This document shows positions 8,329 through 17,670 of a stretch of DNA of 56,716 nucleotides, one piece after another. The first letter of the stretch is position 1; every line of letters starts with the position of its first letter. Source of the DNA: Alkalihalobacterium sp048323755 (GTDB taxonomy: Bacteria > Bacillota > Bacilli > Bacillales > Bacillaceae_F); the NCBI RefSeq assembly GCF_048323755.1, contig NZ_JBLWFS010000027.1, positions 1-56,716 of the forward strand, in the 5' to 3' direction. The notes below the pieces were generated by a model. It did not search any database, was not told the DNA's origin, and was given only the letters and a program-made list of their open reading frames with translations. The position numbers and the translations under genes were made by a program.

Positions 8329-9615
8329 ATGCCTAAACAGAATGAAACCTATACCCGAGATTACGCACGACAACTAGATCAAAATGATCCGTTAGCTCGA
8401 TATCGCGATGAATTTTACATAAAAGAAGGGACGATTTATTTCGATGGAAACTCACTCGGGTTGTTATCGAAACGAGCAGAGCAAACTTTACTTGACTTAC
8501 TTCACTCATGGAAAACACTTGGTATTGATGGGTGGACCGAGGGAGACAATCCGTGGTTTTATTTGTCTGAATCAATGGGTGATCAGATGGCGCCTCTCGT
8601 TGGTGCGAATAATGAAGAAGTGATTGTAACCGGTTCCACAACTTCGAACCTTCATCAATTAACGGCTTCTTTCTATCACCCTGACGGAAAAAAAACGAAA
8701 ATTTTAACCGATGAACTCGCTTTTCCGACGGATATTTATGCGCTCCAAAGTCAGTTGAAACTGAAAGGAATGGATCCTTCTGAACACTTAGTGAAGGTAA
8801 AAAGTAAGGACGGGCATACGGTTGATGAAGGTGATATCATTCAAGCGATGGATGAAGAAGTTGCCCTTATTGTTCTACCAAGTATTTTATACAGAAGTGG
8901 TCAAATTTTAAATATGGAGCGACTATCAAAGGAAGCGCACAAACGAAATATTTTAATTGGATTTGATCTCTGTCACTCGATCGGATCGATTCCTCATCAA
9001 TTAAGCGAATGGGAAGTTGATTTTGCTTTTTGGTGCAATTATAAGCACTTAAATGGTGGGCCTGGAGCTGTAGGCGGTTTATATGTAAATAAACGACACT
9101 TTGGAAAAAATCCAGGACTTGCTGGTTGGTTTAGTTCACGAAAAGATAAACAATTTGACATGGAACATGAATTATCACCGGCCGAACATGCGGGTGCGTT
9201 TCAGATGGGTACACCGCATGTGCTAAGTATGGCGCCATTGATCGGGTCTTTATCGATGTTTAATGAAGTAGGGATCGATAAAATTAGAACAAAGTCCTTA
9301 CAATTAACGGGCTATATGCTAGACCTGATCGAACACGAACTAAAAGGCTACGGATTTATAGTGAGAAATCCAAAGGCAGACGAAACGCGCGGCGGTCATA
9401 TTTTCCTAGAACATCCGGAAGCGGCTCGGATCTGTAAAGCTTTAAAATCGCACCATATCGTCCCAGATTTCCGCTCCCCAAATGGGATCCGTCTCGCACC
9501 AGTCGCTTTATACAATACGTTTGACGAAGTATGGTTAACCGTAGAAAAGTTGAAACAAATTATGGATGATGAAGAGTACAAGAAATTTGAAAATAAACGT
9601 GGAGTTGTCGCATAG
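8329..9615 (+). CDS. kynU: Kynureninase
   Basis: PLP enzyme that splits L-kynurenine to anthranilate and alanine, the last step of the kynurenine route to anthranilate. 428 residues, normal for the family. Visible signatures are FDLCHSIGSIPH (PLP-contacting Asp, about 213) and the PLP-lysine motif NYKHLNGGPGAVGG (Lys about 238). ATG 8329 is chosen because CAGGGGGAAATC precedes it and the family N-terminus (a Tyr/Ala-rich helix leading to ARQLDQNDPLARYR) begins there. It is first of three genes; kynB starts 2 bases after its stop, indicating translational coupling. Order U-B-A. Confidence 0.95.
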   Translation: MPKQNETYTRDYARQLDQNDPLARYRDEFYIKEGTIYFDGNSLGLLSKRAEQTLLDLLHSWKTLGIDGWTEGDNPWFYLSESMGDQMAPLVGANNEEVIVTGSTTSNLHQLTASFYHPDGKKTKILTDELAFPTDIYALQSQLKLKGMDPSEHLVKVKSKDGHTVDEGDIIQAMDEEVALIVLPSILYRSGQILNMERLSKEAHKRNILIGFDLCHSIGSIPHQLSEWEVDFAFWCNYKHLNGGPGAVGGLYVNKRHFGKNPGLAGWFSSRKDKQFDMEHELSPAEHAGAFQMGTPHVLSMAPLIGSLSMFNEVGIDKIRTKSLQLTGYMLDLIEHELKGYGFIVRNPKADETRGGHIFLEHPEAARICKALKSHHIVPDFRSPNGIRLAPVALYNTFDEVWLTVEKLKQIMDDEEYKKFENKRGVVA

Positions 9616-9617
9616 AG

Positions 9618-10256
9618 ATGAAAAATAACACGAAAAATCAATGGATTGATATATCCCAGCCACTTACAAGTTTAGTTGCTCACTGGCCTGAAGATACGCC
9701 ATTTTCATACGAGGTTAGTTACACAAAAGAACAAACCGGTTCGGTCAATATCGGTAAAATTACAACGAGCGTACACATCGGAACGCATATCGATGCACCG
9801 TTTCATTTTAAAAATGATGGTGCCAAAGTGGGAGCTTTAGACATCAACGTGTACATTGGGCCATGCCGGATCATCGATGTATCAGACGCTGCGAAAATCG
9901 ATGCGGATGTACTGCTTCAATATGAATTAGAGGGGGTAACTCGACTACTACTGAAAACGTCGGTGCCAAACAACCCGAGCGCTTTTCCAAACGAAATACC
10001 GTACATAACGAGAAGCGGCGCGGAGTATATGCAGCAGAAAGGAATTATTTTACTAGGAGTCGATGTTCCTTCTGTCGATCCTTTAGATAGTAAAGAACTA
10101 GAGGGACATCACGCGTTACATGAACACGGAATTCATATTTTAGAGAATGTTATGTTAGATAAGGTTGAGCCTGGTGATTATGAATTAATTGCATTACCAC
10201 TTTCGATCACAGAATCAGATGGAAGTCCGGTTCGAGCGGTCATTCGCCCGGTATAG
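9618..10256 (+). CDS. kynB: Kynurenine formamidase (cyclase family)
   Basis: Hydrolyses N-formylkynurenine to kynurenine and formate. 212 residues, the expected size for the metal-dependent bacterial KynB. The cyclase-family metal motif HxGTHxDxPxH is present as HIGTHIDAPFH (about 54-64); further family blocks are LLGVDVPSVDPLDS (about 140) and the C-terminal ALPLSITESDGSPVRA. It starts directly after the kynU stop with GTTGTCGCATAGAG as a weak ribosome binding site, consistent with translational coupling. Position between kynU and kynA makes the assignment secure. Confidence 0.95.
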   Translation: MKNNTKNQWIDISQPLTSLVAHWPEDTPFSYEVSYTKEQTGSVNIGKITTSVHIGTHIDAPFHFKNDGAKVGALDINVYIGPCRIIDVSDAAKIDADVLLQYELEGVTRLLLKTSVPNNPSAFPNEIPYITRSGAEYMQQKGIILLGVDVPSVDPLDSKELEGHHALHEHGIHILENVMLDKVEPGDYELIALPLSITESDGSPVRAVIRPV

Positions 10257-10295
10257 AGAATAAAAAAATAAGAGGCTTTATGGAGGAGTACTACG

Positions 10296-11150
10296 ATGGA
10301 ACACAAAGATAAAAAGCATTACTCAACAACTAAGTCTGAAAAAAACATACACACTGATTTTACAAACAATATGACGTACGGGGAATATCTGCAGCTCGAT
10401 CAAATCTTATCTAGCCAGGATCGTTTATCCGATCATCATGATGAGATGCTGTTCATCGTCATTCACCAAGTGAGCGAATTGTGGATGAAACTGATTTTAC
10501 ACGAACTAAATGCCGCGATCGACTCGATTGAAAAAGATGATTTGCAAACGTCATTCAAACAATTAGCACGAGTATCACGAATTCAAACACAAATCATACA
10601 AGGATGGGATGTCCTTTCCACACTGACACCTTCAGAATATATGGAGTTTCGGGACTTCTTAGGGCAAGCGTCTGGATTCCAATCGTTTCAATACCGAAAG
10701 ATCGAATTTGCGCTCGGCTATAAAACCGATCATGTATTGAAAATCTATCAAAAAGATCCTGAACTTTATGCAGATTTAGAAAAAGCATTTATTGCACCAG
10801 GATTGTACGACGTCGCGATCAAACAACTGGCAAAAGTCGGGTTCACGATTCATCCAGATGTATTAAATCGAGATTACTCTTCGCCGTATGAGGAAGACCG
10901 ATCTGTACGTGACGCTTGGTTAGCCGTGTATCAAAACGTCGATCAATATTGGGACTTATATCAGCTCGCCGAAAAACTCGTCGATATCGAAGACTCTTTG
11001 CAACAATGGCGTTTCCGTCACATGAAAACCGTCGAACGCATCATCGGCTTCAAAATGGGAACCGGCGGATCTTCCGGAGTGAACTATTTGAAAAAAGTAT
11101 TAGACCAGCGCTTCTTCCCAGAGTTGTGGGATTTACGCACGGAATTGTGA
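10296..11150 (+). CDS. kynA: Tryptophan 2,3-dioxygenase
   Basis: Haem enzyme opening the indole ring of tryptophan to N-formylkynurenine, the first step of the operon's pathway. 284 residues, typical for bacterial TDO. The signature MTYGEYLQLDQIL (about 27), the substrate-region histidine in FIVIHQVSELWMKL (about 58) and the C-terminal GTGGSSGVNYLKK block are visible. Ribosome binding site TGGAGGAG. It ends the operon, with a terminator 33 bases on. Its last ~105 bases recur in decayed form at 23500-23609. Confidence 0.96.
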   Translation: MEHKDKKHYSTTKSEKNIHTDFTNNMTYGEYLQLDQILSSQDRLSDHHDEMLFIVIHQVSELWMKLILHELNAAIDSIEKDDLQTSFKQLARVSRIQTQIIQGWDVLSTLTPSEYMEFRDFLGQASGFQSFQYRKIEFALGYKTDHVLKIYQKDPELYADLEKAFIAPGLYDVAIKQLAKVGFTIHPDVLNRDYSSPYEEDRSVRDAWLAVYQNVDQYWDLYQLAEKLVDIEDSLQQWRFRHMKTVERIIGFKMGTGGSSGVNYLKKVLDQRFFPELWDLRTEL

Positions 11151-11182
11151 TGGTGAACGGTAACTGATATGTGAGTGTTGAG

Positions 11183-11206
11183 AAGGCCGCGTTTTGCGGT
11201 CTTTTC
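11183..11206 (+). terminator. Terminator of the kyn operon
   Basis: AAGGCCGC (11183-11190) pairs with GCGGTCTT (11196-11203, one G-U) around GTTTT, then TTTTC. The same GCGGTCTTTT arm recurs at the terminator following the kynA relic at 23.6 kb. Confidence 0.75.
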
Positions 11207-11333
11207 GTATAATGGTAAAAAATTGCAGTTTCGGAATTATTTTTGGTAGCGGGGATGAGGTAGAGCAGATAAAAGCAATGAAACTATTATTAAAGATTGT
11301 ATATCTACTCTAAGCCACAGATAAGATCACATT

Positions 11334-11525
11334 TTATCCAATATCAGTTAATAATGGATCGCAAACCGTAGATTAGAGCTCACTTTATCCAGTTTCAGTG
11401 AATTTTGGTTCACACACCGTAGATCAAAGTCCAATTTACCAGTTTCAGGAAATCGCGCACCACAAACCACAGATTGCCCCCCGAATCAGTCAGTATCAGA
11501 AAAGAACGGGAAGCAAGCCGTCTAA
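11334..11525. repeat. Phased degenerate tandem array, 50-51 base period, copy 1
   Basis: Four degenerate units share a core TTATCCAGTTTCAG. The (A)ATATCAG/AGTTTCAG/AGTATCAG cores start at about 11340, 11391, 11441 and 11492, that is 50-51 bases apart. Each unit also carries a CACAAACCGTAGAT-like half. A related array with the same period is at 51803-51960. Not coding and without uniform spacers. Confidence 0.75.
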
Positions 11526-11733
11526 TAGAGTCTATTAGATCCAGTATTAGCTTAACTGTAAGACAAATTCCATGATTTCAGCACATCCAGTCCGAGAAAA
11601 GACAATTCTAGAAAACACCTCCTAATCAATCAATTCAATTAAATATTCTGAAATTATTTCTTTACTGACCTTATGTAATGTAAACTAATAGTACACATAA
11701 CCTTTGTCTAGAATATCTAATCGGAGTGATACG

Positions 11734-13464
11734 ATGCATCTTACAAAAGAACTTCCCATTCCTTTCCCCATCCTAGTGACAAATGAGCAGCAGACGATTA
11801 TTGATTTCAACGAGTATTTCAATCAAATTGAACTTCCTTCACTACAAAAAGGTCAACCGATAACTGACTTCTTTGATCAATGGGTGCCTAGTGATGATTT
11901 TTATATTGCTCACTACAACGATCATAAGTATCTATTAGTCTCAACAACATACGAATATCTTGAAGGAAAACACTATATTTACATCCTGCTCAATGGTGAT
12001 CACTATGTGGACCTGTTAGAAAAGGTGAAAGAGTTAGATAAATATAATCGAGAACTTGATGCAATTATCGAAAGCTCTTACGATGGTTTTTATATTACTG
12101 ATCATCAAGGAACCACGCTAAAGGTTAACTCTGCGATCGAACGTATTACAGGGATCCCACGAGAATATTATATTGGGAAGAATATTAAGTATCTTCTTGA
12201 AAAAGGGATTCTTACCGAATCGGTTACACTCAAAGTTTTAGAGAGAAACGAAGCCGTTACGGTCGTGCAAAAAAATCATAACCAAATGGAAACGATGTTA
12301 ACAGGTAGTCCCATCTATAATGAGGCAGGAGAAATTGAAAAAGTCGTAACGAACATTCGGGACCTCTCCGAATTAAATAACCTTCACCAAGAATTAAAAA
12401 AAGTCCAACAGCTAAATGATCAGTACAAGCATGAATTAGAGAGACTGAAAGCTCATAAAAATTTAGACCCAGAAGTTGTTATCAAAAGTAAAAAGATGGA
12501 AGAATTGTTCCAAGTGGCCGAACGGTTAGCTAACGTGGATGCGACGGTTTTAGTTTTAGGAGAGACGGGAGTCGGTAAGGATGTTCTTACAAGGCATCTC
12601 TATCGTGTCAGCAATCGTTATGATACGGGTAAACTGATAAAAGTAAATTGTGGCGCCATTCCGAAAGACTTACTTGAATCAGAACTATTCGGTTATGAAA
12701 GCGGTGCGTTTTCTGGAGCTAGCCGATCCGGGAAACCCGGAATGTTTGAATTGGCTGACCGCGGGTTCTTATTCTTAGATGAAGTCGGTGAGTTGCCACT
12801 AGATTTACAAGTAAAACTGCTGAGGGTTTTACAAGAAAAAGAGATTCAGAGAGTTGGGGGAACCGATGTAAAAGAAGTAGATGTTCGAGTAATAGCAGCT
12901 ACCAACAAGGACCTAAAAAAGATGGTTGAACAGGGAATGTTTAGAGAAGATCTATATTACCGTTTACACGTTGTTCCGGTTTCCATTCCCCCGCTCAGGG
13001 AGCGCAGAGATGATATTTTACCTCTCGTACAACACTTTTTAAATGAAAATAATCGCAAGTATCAAATATCCAAAAGCTTTGATAGATCGCTTAAAGAATT
13101 TTTTTATCAGTATGATTGGCCGGGGAATGTCCGAGAGCTTGCCAACTTAGTAGAACGGTTGATGCTGACCGTGCCCACCAATGAGCTCAAAATGAAGGAT
13201 CTTCCTGACGATTATCGGAAAGCGAAGAAACCCAGTGCGTATGTTGCAATGGAGATGAGAACTTCAAATGAAATGGGAACTCCAAATGAAACCAGAACGC
13301 TGAAGGAAGCAGTTGAGCAAGCAGAACAAGAAGTATTAACGTTGGCAGCACAACAATTCCAAACGACGTATGAAATCGCAGAACATCTAGGGACGAGCCA
13401 AGCCACCATTGTCCGAAAGTTGCAAAAATATAAAATCAAACCCACCAATACAAAAATGAATTAA
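11734..13464 (+). CDS. PAS-domain sigma-54 (SigL) enhancer-binding activator
   Basis: 576 residues: an N-terminal sensory segment (1-105), a PAS domain (about 110-225, ESSYDGFYITDHQGTTLKVN), a coiled linker, an AAA+ ATPase and a Fis-type helix-turn-helix (about 540-570, IAEHLGTSQATIVRKLQKY). The ATPase has Walker A GETGVGKD (about 275), the sigma-54-contacting loop GAFSGA (about 326, Ser replacing the usual Thr), Walker B LFLDEVGE (about 348) and REDLYYRL. It should drive the -24/-12 promoter at 13565-13580 through dyads at 13445-13516. ATG 11734 follows CGGAGTG; an upstream in-frame TTG at 11704 is less likely. By neighbourhood it controls the acyl-CoA operon in response to a small-molecule ligand of the PAS region. 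Confidence 0.92.
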   Translation: MHLTKELPIPFPILVTNEQQTIIDFNEYFNQIELPSLQKGQPITDFFDQWVPSDDFYIAHYNDHKYLLVSTTYEYLEGKHYIYILLNGDHYVDLLEKVKELDKYNRELDAIIESSYDGFYITDHQGTTLKVNSAIERITGIPREYYIGKNIKYLLEKGILTESVTLKVLERNEAVTVVQKNHNQMETMLTGSPIYNEAGEIEKVVTNIRDLSELNNLHQELKKVQQLNDQYKHELERLKAHKNLDPEVVIKSKKMEELFQVAERLANVDATVLVLGETGVGKDVLTRHLYRVSNRYDTGKLIKVNCGAIPKDLLESELFGYESGAFSGASRSGKPGMFELADRGFLFLDEVGELPLDLQVKLLRVLQEKEIQRVGGTDVKEVDVRVIAATNKDLKKMVEQGMFREDLYYRLHVVPVSIPPLRERRDDILPLVQHFLNENNRKYQISKSFDRSLKEFFYQYDWPGNVRELANLVERLMLTVPTNELKMKDLPDDYRKAKKPSAYVAMEMRTSNEMGTPNETRTLKEAVEQAEQEVLTLAAQQFQTTYEIAEHLGTSQATIVRKLQKYKIKPTNTKMN

Positions 13465-13516
13465 AATCCAAAAATGAATTAAAAATTCCCTCTCTTTTAA
13501 TTCAAAAATGAATTAA
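13445..13516 (+). promoter_or_regulatory. Three upstream activator sites for the sigma-54 regulator
   Basis: Three 20-base sites end in AAAATGAATTAA: 13445-13464 (overlapping the regulator's stop), 13463-13482 and 13497-13516. The third is a perfect dyad, TTAATTCA-AAAA-TGAATTAA; the first two keep the right arm and 5 of 8 bases of the left. They lie 49-135 bases upstream of the -24 box, where enhancer-binding proteins dock. This is direct sequence evidence; the binding partner is inferred from adjacency. Confidence 0.75.
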
Positions 13517-13534
13517 ATAGATGCCGACCAATCG

Positions 13535-13560
13535 AAAAGCGCTAATTATAGCGCTTTTTT
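13535..13560 (+). terminator. Terminator of the regulator gene
   Basis: AAAAGCGCTA (13535-13544) pairs perfectly with TAGCGCTTTT (13549-13558) around ATTA, then TT. It sits between the activator dyads and the -24 box, insulating the operon from regulator read-through. Confidence 0.85.
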
Positions 13561-13564
13561 ATTT

Positions 13565-13580
13565 TGGCACGAGTTTTGCA
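13565..13580 (+). promoter_or_regulatory. Sigma-54 promoter (-24/-12)
   Basis: TGGCAC (13565-13570), five bases, then TTGCA (13576-13580) is an exact match to the sigma-54 consensus TGGCAC-N5-TTGCW. Transcription should start near 13592, about 38 bases before the first acyl-CoA dehydrogenase start codon. Confidence 0.9.
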
Positions 13581-13629
13581 ATGAAATAGATAGAGAAACA
13601 AATTAAAAATTACTGGAGGCATGATTAGA

Positions 13630-14802
13630 ATGATCGATTTCGCTTTAACGGATGAACAGAAAGAGTTTCAAAAGCTGGCTAGGGATTTTGCACGAAATGA
13701 GATTAGACCCGTTGCCCATATTTATGATGATACCGAGGAAGTGCCATGGGATGTGATTAAAAAAGCGGCCAAGTTAGGGTTAACATCGTATCGTTACCCG
13801 GTAGAATACGGCGGTTTAGGGATTAGTGATCCGATTACTTCTTTAATCATGACAGAGGAAATTTACTGGGGTTGTGCCGGAATTGGTACAGCGATTAATG
13901 GAACGGGATTAGCAGCGACAGGCATTATGGTAGCTGGTACGGAAGAACAAAAAAAGAGATTCATTCCACAATTTTGTGATCCTGATAATCCAAGACTTGG
14001 AGCGATGGGGCTTACAGAACCGAGTGCAGGTTCGGATGTATCTGCCATGGCTACTACTGCCGTCAGAGACGGAAATGAATACGTCCTTAACGGAACTAAA
14101 CAGTTTATTACGAATGGTGGCATCGCTGATGTTCATGTCATCTTTGCTCAAACAGACAAAGAAAAAGGTTGGAATGGTGTCGCTGCTTTCGTAGTCGAAA
14201 AAGGAACACCTGGACTGAAAATGGGGAAAAAGGAAATCAAAATGGGTGTACGTGCTTCGCATACTGCACAAGTCATCCTAGAAGACTGCCGAATTCCGTT
14301 GGAGAACCGCTTAGGTGGTGAACCTGGGGAACCGACTCACATTAGTGGCCTTGCGGCATTGAAAATGCTAGAACGCACGAGGCCGTCTGTTGGTGCTGCA
14401 GCCCTTGGAATAGCAAGAGCAGCGTATGAATATTCGCTTGAATACGCCAAAGAGCGTAAACAATTTGGTAAACCGATTATTAAAAACCAAGCGATTGCTT
14501 TTAAACTTGCTGATATGGCTACAGAAATTGAAGCCTCTCGATTACTGCTGTGGAAAGCAGGTTGGCTCGTTAAAAATAACCAGCCGTTTGCTCGAGGTGA
14601 AGGAAGCATGTCGAAGTTATACGCTGGCGATGTTGCCGTAAAAACAGCAACCGAAGCCATTCAAATTTTAGGTGGCTACGGGTATAGCCGCGAGTATCCT
14701 GTAGAGAAGTGGCTGCGTGATGCAAAAATCTATCAAATCTGGGAAGGAACAGCTGAAATTCAACGCCTAGTTATTTCGCGAATGATCGAACAGAATGGCT
14801 AA
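13630..14802 (+). CDS. Acyl-CoA dehydrogenase (first of three)
   Basis: FAD enzyme making the alpha,beta double bond in an acyl-CoA. 390 residues, family-normal. Motifs: LTEPSAGSDVSAM and KQFITNGG (FAD/substrate), RKQFGKPI, and the C-terminal WEGTAEIQR with the usual catalytic-base Glu position (about 371). It is clearly divergent from the other two dehydrogenases here (14887, 19588), so it may handle a different chain length. GGAGG at 13615-13619 decides the start: ATG 13621 is too close, ATG 13630 is properly spaced. First gene of the sigma-54 operon. Confidence 0.93.
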   Translation: MIDFALTDEQKEFQKLARDFARNEIRPVAHIYDDTEEVPWDVIKKAAKLGLTSYRYPVEYGGLGISDPITSLIMTEEIYWGCAGIGTAINGTGLAATGIMVAGTEEQKKRFIPQFCDPDNPRLGAMGLTEPSAGSDVSAMATTAVRDGNEYVLNGTKQFITNGGIADVHVIFAQTDKEKGWNGVAAFVVEKGTPGLKMGKKEIKMGVRASHTAQVILEDCRIPLENRLGGEPGEPTHISGLAALKMLERTRPSVGAAALGIARAAYEYSLEYAKERKQFGKPIIKNQAIAFKLADMATEIEASRLLLWKAGWLVKNNQPFARGEGSMSKLYAGDVAVKTATEAIQILGGYGYSREYPVEKWLRDAKIYQIWEGTAEIQRLVISRMIEQNG

Positions 14803-14886
14803 AGGAGTGAAGAGGAGAAGCTTCCAATTAGTAGAGAAAATCGATAAATTATCACACCAAAAACAAATTACATTGAGGTGGAAACG

Positions 14887-16032
14887 ATGTCGCTTTTAAC
14901 GGATGAAAATTTACAAATGAAGTTGATGATACGAAGCTTTGTTGAAAATGAAGTTGAACCGTATGCCCAGCAAATTGAAGAAGAAGATCGAATTCCAGAC
15001 CACTTGATTGAGAAAGCGAAAGAAATAGGTTTGTTTGGGATCAGCATTCCCGAAGAATACGGGGGCATCGGCTTAAATACGGTAGGAAAGTCGATCGTAT
15101 TAGAACAACTAGGAAGAACCCATAACGGATATGTTTCTTTAATCAGCGCCCATACCGGGATCGGCAGTACAGGATTGGTGCGGTTAGGTTCTGAGTATCT
15201 AAAAAACAAATACCTGCCTGCGATGGCAGCTGGAGAGAAAATTGGCTGCTTTGCCTTATCTGAACCAGGAGCGGGTTCGGATGCAACGAACCTTTCCACT
15301 CGAGCAGAGAAAAAAGGAGAGAAGTGGATTATTAACGGGACAAAGCATTTTATAACGAACGCTCCAATTGCCGACCTCTTTACGGTGTTTGCGGTAACGG
15401 ACAAAGAAAAAGGAGCGAAAGGCGGCATTACCGCTTTCTTAATTGAAAAAGAGTTTCCGGGTCTAATTATTGGAGCAATCGATAAAAAGATGGGATTAAG
15501 AGGATCTTACACCTCACAAGTGATTTTTGAAGATTGCGAGGTGCCTCAAGAAAATGTCATTGGAGAAGTCGGCATGGGATATATGTCTGCGCTCCGAATT
15601 CTAGGTGAAGGTCGTATCGGATTGGCTGCCAGGTCCGTTGGTTCTGCTGATAAATTAATAGAAATGTCTACTCGGTATGTCAAAGAACGAGTTCAATTCG
15701 GTAAGCCGATTGCTCACAATCAAGGAATTCAGTGGATGCTTGCAGAGATGGCAACAGAAACAGAGGCGGCAAGACAACTTACTTTGATGGCTGCCCGATT
15801 AATTGACGAAGGAAAAAAAGCGATTAAAGAAGCCTCGATGGCGAAAATGTTTGCCACTGACGTCTTTAATAAGGTCGCTGACCAAGCTGTTCAACTTCAT
15901 GGAGGCATGGGTTACGTGTCTGAATACCCTATTGAAAGATTTTACCGTGATGCCCGTATTACGAAAATCTATGAAGGTACAAATGAAATCCAAAAGATGA
16001 TTATAGCGCGCCATATTTTAGATGAACATTAA
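14887..16032 (+). CDS. Acyl-CoA dehydrogenase (second)
   Basis: 381 residues, short/branched-chain type. LSEPGAGSDATNL, KHFITNAPIADLF, RVQFGKPIAHNQ and YEGTNEIQKM (catalytic Glu about 363) are present. Closely similar along its length to the third dehydrogenase at 19588 (shared EVEP-A-QIEEED, THNGY, AHTGIG, GAKGGIT-type blocks), so the two are paralogues. Start ATG 14887 follows GAGGTGGAAACG; the upstream GTG at 14878 overlaps the ribosome binding site. 84 bases separate it from the preceding gene, and the ligase follows after 12 bases. Confidence 0.93.
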   Translation: MSLLTDENLQMKLMIRSFVENEVEPYAQQIEEEDRIPDHLIEKAKEIGLFGISIPEEYGGIGLNTVGKSIVLEQLGRTHNGYVSLISAHTGIGSTGLVRLGSEYLKNKYLPAMAAGEKIGCFALSEPGAGSDATNLSTRAEKKGEKWIINGTKHFITNAPIADLFTVFAVTDKEKGAKGGITAFLIEKEFPGLIIGAIDKKMGLRGSYTSQVIFEDCEVPQENVIGEVGMGYMSALRILGEGRIGLAARSVGSADKLIEMSTRYVKERVQFGKPIAHNQGIQWMLAEMATETEAARQLTLMAARLIDEGKKAIKEASMAKMFATDVFNKVADQAVQLHGGMGYVSEYPIERFYRDARITKIYEGTNEIQKMIIARHILDEH

Positions 16033-16044
16033 GGAGGGAACAAT

Positions 16045-17670
16045 TTGTTAAAAAGCAGATGGTTGAATTTCTATCCGGAAGGTGTTCCTGAGACATTAGA
16101 AATTCCGTCCATATCCGTCTATCAATTGCTAGAAAGAACGGCAATTGACTATCCCGATCAATTAGCGGTGATTGATGAAAAGAAAGAATGGACGTACGAA
16201 ACGTTAAAAAAGTATACGGACCGATTTGCAGTAGCTCTTCATCAGTCAGGTTTTCAAAAAGGGGATAAATTAGCGGTGATGCTTCCGAATTCAGCGGAAT
16301 ATATCATTTCATACTACGCAGCTCTTCGCTTAGGTGGAATCGTTGTTCAAGTGAACCCTCTGTATCAATCCAGCGAGCTTGAATACTTATTTGAAAATTC
16401 TCAGGCACGATGGTTTGTCGGAAATGATATCCAGCGACCTAAAATCAATGCGCTTCCAAACGTGGATATTATTAGACCGATTTACGTTACAAAGGAAATG
16501 GTATTCGAGGGCGAGCAAAGTTTTTATCCAATGATCCTTGAAACGAACCATGTTGATCTTCCAGAAGTAGACATTGATCCAAAAGAAGATGTCGCCGTTT
16601 TGCAATACACAGGGGGAACAACAGGACGCAGCAAAGGCGTCATGCTTACACATTATAATCTCATCGCGAACGTGCATCAAAGTTTTGTGTTTTCCGATGG
16701 CTTTTTTGAAAGGCCCGGTGAACGGATTTTAAGTGTCACCCCGTTTTTCCATGTGTATGGGATGACAGGTGCGATGAACTTAACCATTTTTGGAGCGGGA
16801 ACGATTATTTGTATGAAACGATTTACGATTGAACAGACGTTAGAGTATATGGAAAAGTATCGACCTACCTTCTTTCCCGGAGTACCGACGATGTATATCG
16901 CCTTACTCCGGCATCCTAGGGCATCCAAAGAACTGTTATCGAGCATGAAAGTTTGTAATAGCGGGTCTGCGCCAATGCCAGTTGAAGCGATGAAAGAATT
17001 TGAAGCCAAAACCGGTGCAGCGATCGTTGAGGGCTACGGTCTTTCAGAAGCAGCGCCAATTACGCATCGAAATCCAGTGACCGGTCTAAAAAAAGCTGGG
17101 AGTATCGGAATTCCTATTCCTAACACTGAAAGCAAAATCGTAGATCGTGAAACAGGAACAACTGAACTACCTCCTGGTGAAGTGGGTGAGCTCATCATTA
17201 AAGGTCCTCAAGTGATGAAAGGCTATTGGAACAACGAAAGTGAAACGATGATGGCCATTCGGGATAAATGGTTATACACCGGTGACTTAGCGAAGATGGA
17301 TGAAGATGGTTATTTTTATATTGTTGGCCGGAAAAAGGATTTGATTATCGCTAGTGGGTACAACGTATATCCAACAGAAGTAGAGGATGTTTTGTATCAA
17401 CATCCGGCCGTTTCAGAAGCTTGTGTATTCGGTGTCGCGGATGCCTACCGCGGGGAAACGGTGAAAGCGGTCCTTGTTTTAAAAGATGAGGACTTAACGG
17501 TCACTGAAGCTGAAATCGTCGATTGGTGCTCAAAACGTTTAGCCGCTTATAAAGTTCCTAAACAAATTACATTTAGAAAAGAACTACCGAAAACTGCTGT
17601 CGGAAAAATACTAAGACAAAATTTAATTGCTGAAGAAACAGCCTTACATACGAAGGGGGAAATCAGATGA
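16045..17670 (+). CDS. Acyl-CoA synthetase (fatty-acid-CoA ligase family)
   Basis: Activates a free carboxylic acid to its CoA thioester using ATP, the entry step of the operon's pathway. 541 residues. The AMP-binding signature YTGGTTGRSKGVMLTHYNL is at about 188, the A5-type motif GYGLSEAAPITHR at about 330, the hinge YTGDLAKMDEDGYFYIVGR at about 410, and the C-terminal catalytic Lys in KTAVGKILRQ (about 519). The start is TTG at 16045, six bases after AAGGAGGG; no ATG is suitably placed. The last codons overlap the next start (ATGA). Long-chain-type ligase by overall resemblance; the substrate is not readable. Confidence 0.93.
   Translation: MLKSRWLNFYPEGVPETLEIPSISVYQLLERTAIDYPDQLAVIDEKKEWTYETLKKYTDRFAVALHQSGFQKGDKLAVMLPNSAEYIISYYAALRLGGIVVQVNPLYQSSELEYLFENSQARWFVGNDIQRPKINALPNVDIIRPIYVTKEMVFEGEQSFYPMILETNHVDLPEVDIDPKEDVAVLQYTGGTTGRSKGVMLTHYNLIANVHQSFVFSDGFFERPGERILSVTPFFHVYGMTGAMNLTIFGAGTIICMKRFTIEQTLEYMEKYRPTFFPGVPTMYIALLRHPRASKELLSSMKVCNSGSAPMPVEAMKEFEAKTGAAIVEGYGLSEAAPITHRNPVTGLKKAGSIGIPIPNTESKIVDRETGTTELPPGEVGELIIKGPQVMKGYWNNESETMMAIRDKWLYTGDLAKMDEDGYFYIVGRKKDLIIASGYNVYPTEVEDVLYQHPAVSEACVFGVADAYRGETVKAVLVLKDEDLTVTEAEIVDWCSKRLAAYKVPKQITFRKELPKTAVGKILRQNLIAEETALHTKGEIR

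Larger units (their letters stand above)
11151..11733. other. Intergenic region: terminator, phased repeats, regulator promoter region
   Basis: 580 bases without a gene. It holds the kyn terminator (11183-11206) and the 50-51 base phased array (11334-11525), both listed separately. A near-consensus promoter for the regulator is not evident in the last 150 bases. Confidence 0.6.

Noticed and set aside
13863..14271. Open frames on the minus strand across the first acyl-CoA dehydrogenase
   Set aside because: No ribosome binding site or family resemblance; they mirror the codon use of the true gene on the other strand.
14868..15428. 186-codon minus-strand frame across the second acyl-CoA dehydrogenase
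   Set aside because: Composition is that of an antisense shadow (Ser/Pro/Phe-rich), and the + strand gene is unmistakable.
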